Below, piece by piece: positions 56,982-64,000 of a stretch of 64,000 bases of DNA (the stretch's first letter is position 1; each line of letters opens with the position of its first letter). The notes under the pieces are model-generated. The model did no database searches. It was not told the DNA's origin and was given only the letters and a program-made list of their open reading frames with translations. The DNA is from Chloroflexota bacterium (GTDB lineage: Bacteria; Chloroflexota; Anaerolineae; Anaerolineales; Villigracilaceae), in contig JAIOAU010000005.1 in NCBI GenBank assembly GCA_019873655.1, positions 1 through 64,000 on the forward strand, in the 5' to 3' direction. The position numbers and the translations under genes are program-made.

Positions 56982-59741
56982 CTAAGGTGAGCGGACACAA
57001 CGAAAACCAACGAAATTGATCCAGTAATCGGGACCGAGCCAGCTGCGATCGGCGGAACGGACGTCGTTTTCGTCGTCGTCCCACGAGCCGCCGCGCAGCA
57101 CGCGAGAACTGCCGCTGGACGGGCCCGGTGGATTGCGAGCAGGGGAATTGGCGTAGTAGCCGCTGTCATACCAGTCTGCAACCCACTCCCAGACGTTACC
57201 AGCCAGGTCATAAATCCCATACGGGCTGACGCCGCTTGCATACCTGCCTACCGGGGTCGTGCCGCCGACGCAACCAGCGTAGTTCGCCCTATCGCAATTA
57301 ATTTCCTCCCCCCACGGATAGGTGCGGCCATCCGTCCCGCGGGCGGCTTTTTCCCACTCGGCCTCGGTAGGCAGGCGTGCCCCGCGCCAGGCGCAATAGG
57401 CACTGGCCTGATGCCAGTCCACGTTGACGACCGGGTGATTGGCGTAGTTGGCGTCGTCGTAGTAACGGGTATTGTGCGGCGGGTCGCAGGCGCCGGCCTC
57501 CACGCAGGCACGGTAGAGGGCGTTGGTAACCTCGTAGGTATCCATGTAGAAGGCGTCCAGGTATACGGTATGGGCCGGGCGTTCGCTGATATCGCCGTTT
57601 TCGCTGCCCATGGAGAACTCGCCCGCCGGCACCAGGCGCATGGAAATGGAATTGCCGGCCGGGTCGGCGAGGGAAATTTCTGTGGGAAGCGGAGTAGGAG
57701 TAGGAGTAGGAGTAGGAGTTCGGGTCGGGGTATTTGTGGGGGTTGGGGTATTCGTAGGCGTGGGCGTGCTGGTCGGCGTCGGGGTGTTGGTGGGCGTAGC
57801 CAGGCCTTTGAAGGGACCAAAGCCCTGGCGGCCGAGGTCCACCAGGGTCTGGCCCATGCCGAGGCCAAAGAAGAGGATGAAAATCAACAGGGCGGCCAGG
57901 GGGATGAGACGGCTGGGCTGGCGCAGCAAGCGCACCAGGGGCGGCGGCGGGTTCTGGCCTTCGTCCACGGCCTGGGCGAGCAGGCGGGCGGCTTTTTCGT
58001 CGCCGCGGGCGTAGTCGGGGCGGCGGGCGACCACCCATTGCAGGGCTTCGACGGCGCGCGCCCACTCGCCCTGTTTGAGGGCGCCCACTCCTTCGGTGAA
58101 GCGGCGGGCGAGTTCCTCCTCTTCCTCCTGTTTTTTGCGGATGCGCACCACCTGTTCATCGTTTCCGGCCTGATTGTAAGCCTCCACAGCAGCAAACAAA
58201 TCGCCGCGCGCTTCGGCGTCCTGGGCGCGCTTGTTCCAGATGCCGGCCCAGATGGCCAGGGCGCCGCGTTCGGCGGGCGAGAGTTCAAGGGCTTTGGCGC
58301 AGGCCTCCAGGGCGCCGTCTTCGTTTCCGCTGTTTTGCAGGGCGGCCGCTTGCGTCAGCCAGGCGCGCGCCAGGGGCAGGCGGGCCTCGTCGCGGTCGAG
58401 GTCGTAGGCCTTCTCGAAGGCCCGGATGGCGTCCTCGATGCGCCCCAGTTCGAGCAGGGTCTCGCCGAGATAGAGATGGGCTTTCAGGTGTTTGGGGTTT
58501 TCGCGCAGGGCCTTCTCGAACGAATCGCGGGCGTCGTCCCAGCGTTTTCTCTTGAAATAACTTTCGCCGGTCGAAAAGGCCAGGTCGGCAGTGCGGTCTT
58601 CCCTGTCCAGTTCCTCCTTCACCGACTTGAGCGGTCGATTCTGGCGCACCCAGCGGCGCAGGAGTTCGACGGCGAAGCAGTAGCGCCGCTCGCCGGCGTC
58701 CTCCAGAATGCGGCGCTTGACCAGGTCGCGCGGGGCCAGTTCGACCTCGCGGGTGCGCAGGCGGCTGGCGTGGGCTGAAAGCACCTGGATAATCCGGTCT
58801 TCGGCAATCGGCTCGTTCTCGTCGGACGATTCGGCCAGGGCGGCGGCGTAGATGCGCTCGGCGGCGGTCAGGCCGTCCCAGAGCCAGTCGAGGGCGGCGC
58901 GGCCCATCGCCAGGGCGTCGGGCGCGGCGGCGTCCACATCGGCCGCGTATATCTGCGGGGCGTCTTTGGGTTTGGCGGCATAGGCGCGCTCCCAGATGCG
59001 CTGACAGAGAAGTTGGGTCAGGTAAGGGTGACCGTGGGTCAGTTGCAGGACGCGCTCCACGGCGTCATTGGTGAAGCGCAGCGTGCCGTTGGCCTCGGCC
59101 TGACGGACAAGGGCGCGGGCGCTGTCTTCGTCCAGCACCCACAGTTCCAGCACCAGGGAGGCCTTGAGGGTGGCCGAGAAATCGAGCGAGAGTTCTTCGG
59201 GGTTGCGCCCGGCGACGAAGACGAAGGCCAGGGCGGGGAAGTCGGTCATCAGGGCGCGCAGGAAGGGGAAGAGGCTGTTGGCGGCGGCTTCTTCAGGCAG
59301 TTCGGCGGCGGCCTTGTCCAGGACGTCAAATTCGTCCAGCAGGAAGACCGGCCGCCGGCCGTCACCCACGGCCTGCAGGAAGCGGGGCAGGAAGTCGCGG
59401 CGGAAGGCGCGGCCGCGGTCGTCCATTTTCTCGGCGGGCGGCTCGATTCCGGCGGCGTCGGCCATCGTCTCCGCCAGGTCGCCCAAAACCTGACCGAGGC
59501 GGCGGCGCGCCTGGTCCTGCAAATCGAAGAAAATCGGCAGAAACTCATCCCCGGGCAGAGTCTCCTGCAGGCGCAGCAGGACGGTGGTCTTGCCGATGCG
59601 CCGCTGGCCGAAGAGGACTACGGCGCTGGTGCCGGGGTTGCGCAGTTCCTGGGCGACGCGCTCGAGGATGTCAGCGCGTCCGAAGAAATTCTTGCCGCGG
59701 ACAGGATTGCCCGCCACGTAGGGGTTGACCGGTTTTGCCAT
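56982..59741 (-). CDS. ATPase-TPR-TM-FGE/C-type-lectin-like fusion (919 aa)
   Basis: Domains in order: leader [17 protein letters not shown] (about 6-22); P-loop ATPase with Walker A GQRRIGKT (45-52), Walker [13 protein letters not shown] (131-142) and GRNPEEL; a winged-helix-like segment to about 360; TPR repeats (about 390-560, for example [20 protein letters not shown]); one TM helix (about 612-630); a 40-residue Thr/Pro linker (648-687); and a C-terminal FGE/sulfatase-modifying fold (688-919; [53 protein letters not shown] and GFRCV). The topology puts the ATPase inside and the lectin-like fold outside. The paired active-site Cys of true formylglycine-generating enzymes are absent, so it is likely a ligand-binding module. 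The start at 59741 is 2 bp after the upstream ATPase gene stop. Confidence 0.85.
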   Translation of the reverse strand: MAKPVNPYVAGNPVRGKNFFGRADILERVAQELRNPGTSAVVLFGQRRIGKTTVLLRLQETLPGDEFLPIFFDLQDQARRRLGQVLGDLAETMADAAGIEPPAEKMDDRGRAFRRDFLPRFLQAVGDGRRPVFLLDEFDVLDKAAAELPEEAAANSLFPFLRALMTDFPALAFVFVAGRNPEELSLDFSATLKASLVLELWVLDEDSARALVRQAEANGTLRFTNDAVERVLQLTHGHPYLTQLLCQRIWERAYAAKPKDAPQIYAADVDAAAPDALAMGRAALDWLWDGLTAAERIYAAALAESSDENEPIAEDRIIQVLSAHASRLRTREVELAPRDLVKRRILEDAGERRYCFAVELLRRWVRQNRPLKSVKEELDREDRTADLAFSTGESYFKRKRWDDARDSFEKALRENPKHLKAHLYLGETLLELGRIEDAIRAFEKAYDLDRDEARLPLARAWLTQAAALQNSGNEDGALEACAKALELSPAERGALAIWAGIWNKRAQDAEARGDLFAAVEAYNQAGNDEQVVRIRKKQEEEEELARRFTEGVGALKQGEWARAVEALQWVVARRPDYARGDEKAARLLAQAVDEGQNPPPPLVRLLRQPSRLIPLAALLIFILFFGLGMGQTLVDLGRQGFGPFKGLATPTNTPTPTSTPTPTNTPTPTNTPTRTPTPTPTPTPLPTEISLADPAGNSISMRLVPAGEFSMGSENGDISERPAHTVYLDAFYMDTYEVTNALYRACVEAGACDPPHNTRYYDDANYANHPVVNVDWHQASAYCAWRGARLPTEAEWEKAARGTDGRTYPWGEEINCDRANYAGCVGGTTPVGRYASGVSPYGIYDLAGNVWEWVADWYDSGYYANSPARNPPGPSSGSSRVLRGGSWDDDENDVRSADRSWLGPDYWINFVGFRCVRSP

Positions 59742-59743
59742 GC

Positions 59744-61081
59744 TCACACCTGTCTGCTTTGGACGATTTCATCCCACAGGGATTTGGCCAGCGCGCCCAC
59801 GCCGCGCAGCGCCGAAGCCGGAACCTTGCGCAGGAGGGCGCGGGCGTCGTCCCATTGTTTTTGGGTCAGGAGGCCGATGTATTTCTTCTGCTTCAGCCAC
59901 TCGTCGTATTTGGGGAGCGGGCGCGCCGAGGCGACGACCACATCGCGCACCCACCAGGAGAAGGCGGCGCAGGCGAGGCCCCAGCGCTGGCCGCGCCAGA
60001 CCAGGAGGTTCTTGCCATCCCAAATCCAGCCGCGGCGGCGGGCCTCCAGCCGCTCGGCCAGGCCGCGCCCGGCCAGTTTTTGCAGTTCGGGGCCGTAGCG
60101 GTCGACGCGCTCGATTTCGCCAAAGTTGAAGCGGTTGCCCAGGGCGCGCCCGCCCAGTTCCTGCAAGGCCAGGATGACGGCAATCGTGCGGGTGTCGTCG
60201 TCCATGTGTCCCCACAGGTCATCGAAGTATTGTGTAGCGGCGCGCTGGTAAAAGGCTTCGGCGGCCTTTTCGCCGCGCTCTTTGGACGCCGGCGTCTCGA
60301 ACAGGGCGGCGGCCATGGCCTGCAGGAGGTACGGGTTGCGGCCGGCGACGCGGCGGATGAAGAGCGCCTCGTCGTCCGAAAACGGCGGATCTGCCCTGGC
60401 GAGGAGGACTTCGATTTCGTCGTCGCCGAAGGGCGGCAACTGCAGGTTGGCCATCTGGTTGAAGAACGGCGAGCCGGTGTCCAGCAGGCCGCGCCCCATC
60501 TGATTCAGGTCGCTGACGCTCAACCGGCTGGCCAGGACGACCGCCAGGCCGCCCGTGCGCGTCGCCAGGCCGCGCAGGTGGGCGAAAAAGGCCGGGTCCT
60601 TGAAGTTGGGGTGCTTGAGCAGGCGCTCGAACTCATCCAGCAGGAGGACGAGCAGGTAGCCGCGCTCGGCCAATCTACGGAAGAGCGTTTCGAGCGGCTG
60701 ACGGCTGTACCCGCTCTGGGCGGCCCGTTCCTGGGCGGTTTTGATGCTCTGCACGCGCAGGCCGGAGAGGGGCGCCAGCGCCTCCTGCCAGAAGGTCGCC
60801 GGCGAATCCTGGTCGCCAAAGGCGAGCAGGTCCACGTTGGCGACCAGCAATTGCCGGTCGTCCTCGTCCAGGTACTCTTTGCGGGTCTCAGGGTCCGCGA
60901 TTTGGAACAGGAGGGAGGTCTTGCCGATGTGCGGCTCGCCAGTGACGGCGGTCGACTCGCCGTTGCGCAGGCGGTTGAAAATGGTGCGCAAGGCTTCTTC
61001 ACGGCAGAGGCATTCTTTCCCCTTGACCGGCCGGCCGTAGATGAAAGGGTTGCGGGAGGAGATGCGTTTGGCTGGGGTCAT
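59744..61081 (-). CDS. P-loop ATPase partner of the fusion gene (445 aa)
   Basis: Leader [19 protein letters not shown] (about 11-29) is followed by Walker A GEPHIGKT (48-55), Walker [14 protein letters not shown] (143-155) and [12 protein letters not shown] with a sensor-like Arg. A helical lid has [20 protein letters not shown]. The C-terminal part is a winged-helix-like stretch with [30 protein letters not shown]. It has no TM or effector domain. It is the first gene of a two-gene operon with the 919-residue fusion and is a distant relative of the ATPases at 4.8-11.7 kb. Confidence 0.8.
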   Translation of the reverse strand: MTPAKRISSRNPFIYGRPVKGKECLCREEALRTIFNRLRNGESTAVTGEPHIGKTSLLFQIADPETRKEYLDEDDRQLLVANVDLLAFGDQDSPATFWQEALAPLSGLRVQSIKTAQERAAQSGYSRQPLETLFRRLAERGYLLVLLLDEFERLLKHPNFKDPAFFAHLRGLATRTGGLAVVLASRLSVSDLNQMGRGLLDTGSPFFNQMANLQLPPFGDDEIEVLLARADPPFSDDEALFIRRVAGRNPYLLQAMAAALFETPASKERGEKAAEAFYQRAATQYFDDLWGHMDDDTRTIAVILALQELGGRALGNRFNFGEIERVDRYGPELQKLAGRGLAERLEARRRGWIWDGKNLLVWRGQRWGLACAAFSWWVRDVVVASARPLPKYDEWLKQKKYIGLLTQKQWDDARALLRKVPASALRGVGALAKSLWDEIVQSRQV

Positions 61082-61199
61082 AAGGCGAATCCTGAACTCA
61101 ACGAGGCCGTCTGTCCGCCCGGCGGAGAGCGGTAGAGGAATGCAGGGCGGATATGAAAATTATACGGCAGATTGGGGAAAAGCGAACGGAGTTTGGACA

Positions 61200-61436
61200 A
61201 CGGACTCTGTCACGGATTCACGGATGGAAACGGATTTCCCCGCGCATCAATTCGTTCTAATCCGCGATTCCGTGAAAAAGTCCGCTAACCCATCCGTTCC
61301 AATCCGTGATTCCGTGAAAAAGTCCGCTAATCAATCCGTTCCAATCCGTGATTCCGTGAAAAAGTCCGCTAATCAATCCGTTCCAATCCGTGATTCCGTG
61401 AAAAAGTCCGTTAATCAATCCGCGATTCCGTGAGAG
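61200..61436. repeat. Tandem repeat, 42-bp unit, about four copies
   Basis: GATTCCGTGAAAAAGTCCGC begins at 61266, 61308, 61350 and 61392, 42 bp apart, with a shortened copy at 61424. Words CAATCCGTTCCAATCCGT alternate. The last copy overlaps the final residues of the GT8 gene (stop at 61415-61417). Spacer 61082-61199 shows no gene. Confidence 0.85.
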
Positions 61437-62470
61437 AGTCCGTTAACCACCTTCAGCCCGCGAATCGCCTCCAGCAGGCGCGCCAGGCGGCGGACTTGCA
61501 GCAGGTCGGGATAGGAGCGCGTCACCATCTCGGTGTAGAGGCGGAACCAGAACTGGAAGTCCTCGAAACGCCCCCAATGGGCCATCGCCTTCGGATTCTT
61601 GAAGTTCCAGGGCTTGAAGCCGGCATAGTGCGAACCAAACAGGACGTCCATGCTGGGGTAGCCGTTGAAGCCGCTGAAGCGCAGGTCCACGCTGGTCCAG
61701 CGGCCGGACCAGTAGAGGGTCAGGAATTGCATCTCCGGCCAGTTGAAGCGGTCGCTGACCAGGGCGCGCATCTCCGGGGCGGCGACGGCCTGCTGGATGG
61801 CCTCGAATTCGGCCCGCGAGGGGGTCAGGACGAGCAGCGAGGAGTTGACGCCCATGTTCTCCGGGTCGCTGCGGACGCGCTCGGTCAGTTCGGCCGGGAT
61901 GGGCGACCCATGCGGGCAGACGGTCTCGTACAGGCGATGCCACTTCCAGGTCCCGTCCACCGCCACGCTGGGCGGGAGGATGTAACGGCCGCGCTCGTCG
62001 TATTCCATGACGTGCGCCCGGCGCTCGTTGATGATTCCGGCCGGAGTGGGCAGGGTGAAGAGATGGTCGTAGTAACGCAGCGGCAGGACGTCGGCGTCCA
62101 GCAGGACGATTTTTTCGTAGCGGCAGCCCAGGTCGCCGTCGGCGCCCAGGCGCAGGGCGTGCAGCCGGGTGAAGACGAACGGCCGGTCCTGGCGCTCCTG
62201 GCGGCGCTTGTGCGGGATGAAGAGGCGCGGCGTCTCGATCACCCGGTCGTAGAGCAGACTCAGCGCCCGCCGCGCTTCGGGCGTGATCTCCTCCGTCACC
62301 AGGCAGACCAGATCGGCGCGCGTCGCCTGGCGGCGCAAGCCGTAGGCGGTCATCAGCGCCCCCGGCAGGAAACTGTCGTTGAGCATCAGGAAGGTGACGA
62401 AGGCGAAGCGCGGCGAACCGTCAGCGGCGGTCATCGATTCGGGGGCAGGAAAAAGGTCGGGCCGGGTCAT
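61415..62470 (-). CDS. GT8-family glycosyltransferase (glycogenin-like)
   Basis: The 351-residue protein has an N-terminal strand FAFVTFLMLNDSFLPGALM, FTRLHALRLGADGDLGCRYEKIVLLDADVLPLR with the metal-binding DAD motif, NMGVNSSLLVLTPSRAEFEAI and the C-terminal GSHYAGFKPWNF. This matches GT8 enzymes, which transfer sugars from nucleotide-sugars with retention. The C-terminal residues (NGLSHGIAD) are encoded in the tandem repeats, so the original end may have been shorter or different. Start at 62470 has no SD and lies about 12 bases after a TATAAT box. Confidence 0.8.
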   Translation of the reverse strand: MTRPDLFPAPESMTAADGSPRFAFVTFLMLNDSFLPGALMTAYGLRRQATRADLVCLVTEEITPEARRALSLLYDRVIETPRLFIPHKRRQERQDRPFVFTRLHALRLGADGDLGCRYEKIVLLDADVLPLRYYDHLFTLPTPAGIINERRAHVMEYDERGRYILPPSVAVDGTWKWHRLYETVCPHGSPIPAELTERVRSDPENMGVNSSLLVLTPSRAEFEAIQQAVAAPEMRALVSDRFNWPEMQFLTLYWSGRWTSVDLRFSGFNGYPSMDVLFGSHYAGFKPWNFKNPKAMAHWGRFEDFQFWFRLYTEMVTRSYPDLLQVRRLARLLEAIRGLKVVNGLSHGIAD

Positions 62471-62480
62471 GGATGCCCGT

Positions 62481-62516
62481 TTATTATAGTGCAAACCGGA
62501 GGACGCTATAATAAGC
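62481..62516. promoter_or_regulatory. Divergent promoter pair between GT8 and FAD-reductase genes
   Basis: TATAAT boxes lie on both strands: plus at 62507-62512, 7 bases before ATG 62519, and minus at 62483-62488, 12 bases before ATG 62470. They form an inverted repeat (TTATTATAG and CTATAATAA). No clear -35 is seen for either. The spacings imply nearly leaderless transcripts. Confidence 0.5.
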
Positions 62517-62518
62517 GC

Positions 62519-63667
62519 ATGGATGACGCGACGTACGATGTCATCATCGTCGGGGCGGGGCCGGCCGGACTTTCGACCGCCCTGCACCTGGCGCAGATCG
62601 CCCCCGACCTCGCGCCGCGCACGCTCATCCTGGAGAAGGCGCGCCACCCGCGCCCCAAACTGTGCGGCGGGGCGCTGGTCGCCGACGCCGAGGTCATCCT
62701 GCGCCGCCTCGGCCTGGACGCCGCCGAGATTCCCCACCTGGACGCCACCGCGGCCCGCTTCGACTACGCCGGCCGCGGCCTGGTCATCCGCCTGCCGAAA
62801 GGCTACACCCTGCGCCTGATCCGGCGGGACGAATTCGACGCCTGGCTGGCCGCGAAGGCGCGGGCGCGCGGCTTCCGCATCCAGGAAGAGACAACGGTGA
62901 AGGGCGTGCGCGCCGAGGGCGCGGCGCTGGTGGTCGAGACCGACCGGGGCGAATACCGCGCCCGGGTCGTCGTCGGCGCGGACGGGTCGAACGGCGTCGT
63001 CCGCCGCGCCGTCCTGCCGCGCGCCCCGCTGCGGGCGGCGCGCGCCCTGGAGGTCGTCGTCCCCGCCGGGGAGGCCTCCACCCGCCGGGAGCAGGAGGCC
63101 CGCTTCGACTTCCTGCCCATCCCGCGCGGGATCGCTGGGTACATTTGGGATTTCCCCGCCCGGGCCGAGGGGCGGCCGGCGCGCCTGTGGGGCGTCTACG
63201 ACGCGGCCCTCTTCGGCGGCGGGGACCGCCCGGCGCTGACCGGCCTGCTGCGGGCCGAGATGACCCGCTGCGGCTATCGGCTGGAGGAGTCCGACCTGCG
63301 CGGCTAGCCGATCCGCCTCTTCGATCCGTTCGGCCGTTTCGCCGCCCCGGGCGTGATTCTGGTCGGCGACGCGGCCGGGGCCGATCCCATCTTCGGGGAG
63401 GGCATCAGTTTCGCCCTCGGCTGCGGCCGAATCGCCGCCCGGGCGATCCGGGCCGCCTTCGCCCGGCAGGATTTCTCGTTCCGCGATTACCGCCGCCGCG
63501 TCCTGCTGTCCCCGCTCGGCCAGGCGCTGACCCTGCGCTGGCTGATCGCCTGGATTCTCTACTCGTTCCAATGGCGCTGGATTCAGATTTTATTCTGGTG
63601 GGTCTTGAAGCCCCTCGTCGCCCTGATCGGCCTGCTGCTGGTGGTCAACTGGGCCAGGCGCGGCTGA
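62519..63667 (+). pseudogene. FAD-dependent reductase (geranylgeranyl-reductase-like) with in-frame TAG
   Basis: The reading frame runs 382 codons with one amber codon at 63305-63307. The first part has the FAD motif VIIVGAGPAGLSTALHLA and PKLCGGALVADAE; the second part has GVILVGDAAGADPIFGEGISFALGCG, the conserved FAD-binding/GDAAG motif, then a hydrophobic C-terminus (WIQILFWWVLKPLVALIGLLLVV). This fits the geranylgeranyl reductase/oxidoreductase family that saturates isoprenoid chains. The frame is preserved on both sides, so a single TGG-to-TAG change within RGWPIR is the simplest explanation. If real, the gene is interrupted; it could be a sequencing error or suppressed. Confidence 0.75.
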
Positions 63668-63675
63668 GGAGAGTG

Positions 63676-63710
63676 GATGAACCCGCTTCCTCGGAGGAAG
63701 CGGGTTCATC
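63676..63710. terminator. Bidirectional terminator between convergent genes
   Basis: A 15- to 16-bp stem (GATGAACCCGCTTCC with its complement, loop of about 5) separates the FAD-reductase gene from recO, which ends two bases later on the opposite strand. Confidence 0.75.
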
Positions 63711-63712
63711 GA

Positions 63713-64000
63713 TTATTTGCGAATCTGTTTCAAGAAATCGGGAGAATGCAGCGAACGTTCGAGCAGGTAGGTGAAATATTTCTGCATCAAGGCCTCGGCC
63801 TCGGCGCGGGTCTCCGCCGCCGGCTGGGCCCGCCGCGCCGCGGCGTAGTCGCTGCGCTGGAAGTGGCGCAGGTAGCGCAGGACATCCATCGAGACCGGCC
63901 AGGCCCCGGGCAATCCGGCCCCGCAGCGCGGACACAAGACGCCGCCGGCGGCGGGCGAGAAGAATTGATCGACCGCCTCGATTTCGGCGGCGCAGTTGAC
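63713..64000 (-). CDS. recO: DNA repair protein RecO, C-terminal part (cut by window end)
   Basis: The visible 95 residues have the RecO zinc-finger pattern VNCAAEIEAVDQFFSPAAGGVLCPRCG and the C-terminal helices VLRYLRHFQRSDY and KYFTYLLERSLHSPDFLKQI. RecO loads RecA at single-strand gaps. The gene continues beyond 64000; a TTG at 63937 is not its start. Confidence 0.8.
   Translation of the reverse strand, partial: VNCAAEIEAVDQFFSPAAGGVLCPRCGAGLPGAWPVSMDVLRYLRHFQRSDYAAARRAQPAAETRAEAEALMQKYFTYLLERSLHSPDFLKQIRK

Noticed and set aside
56982-57130. Variable region of an active diversity-generating retroelement
   Set aside because: The protein end fits the pattern, but no reverse transcriptase or template repeat is present in the window, so I list it only as a test.

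Overview
The window looks like a GC-rich chromosomal segment of a Chloroflexota bacterium, most probably Anaerolineae-like. This is inferred from a fused GlyQ-GlyS glycyl-tRNA synthetase, a complete 14-subunit nuo operon, Thr/Pro-rich linkers of the TPTPTNTP type, many STAND/AAA-type ATPases, and short word-like tandem repeats filling the spacers. No rRNA, tRNA, phage, transposase or CRISPR array was recognised.

Layout. 1-4.5 kb: a C-terminally truncated AAA/DUF4143 ATPase, a YitT-type membrane protein, a beta-hydroxyacid dehydrogenase and a radical SAM/SPASM protein with four DCAC motifs. 4.8-15.2 kb: an accessory island with five minus-strand genes (a two-TM sensor-like membrane protein and four P-loop ATPases, one carrying a C-terminal OmpR/PhoB-type winged helix). 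A possible structured RNA and a coiled-coil membrane protein lie on the opposite strand. Three copies of a direct-repeat operator with an 11-bp period (GTGAGAT-N4-GTGAGA) lie only in this island. This is my best candidate for an undescribed system. 15.3-22.6 kb: a quinate-dehydrogenase-like protein, tandem-repeat arrays, a hydrolase/MFS/MBL operon, two secreted proteins and a PIN-type toxin-antitoxin pair. 22.8-32 kb: a housekeeping operon folC-lon-SDR-M24 peptidase, then plus-strand DUF503, SDR, methyltransferase and a bactofilin-like membrane protein.

32-47.7 kb: nuoA to nuoN on the minus strand in canonical order, but interrupted by two toxin-antitoxin modules: hicB-hicA between nuoF and nuoG, and a Phd/VapC pair between nuoJ and nuoK. 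The second has its own near-consensus promoter and inverted-repeat operators. 47.8-54.6 kb: rpoD, dnaG and glyQS. 54.6-56.6 kb: AbiEi/AbiEii with a strong operator-promoter, and an orphan MNT-type nucleotidyltransferase. 57-61 kb: a two-gene ATPase operon, one product being an ATPase-TPR-TM-FGE/C-type-lectin-like fusion. 61.4-64 kb: a GT8 glycosyltransferase, a FAD-dependent reductase interrupted by one in-frame TAG, and the end of recO.

A second theme is that short word repeats found in spacers also occur in frame inside genes (nuoL, nuoN, nuoG, glyQS, a lipoprotein gene). All functions are read from sequence motifs and family knowledge; no database search was run.
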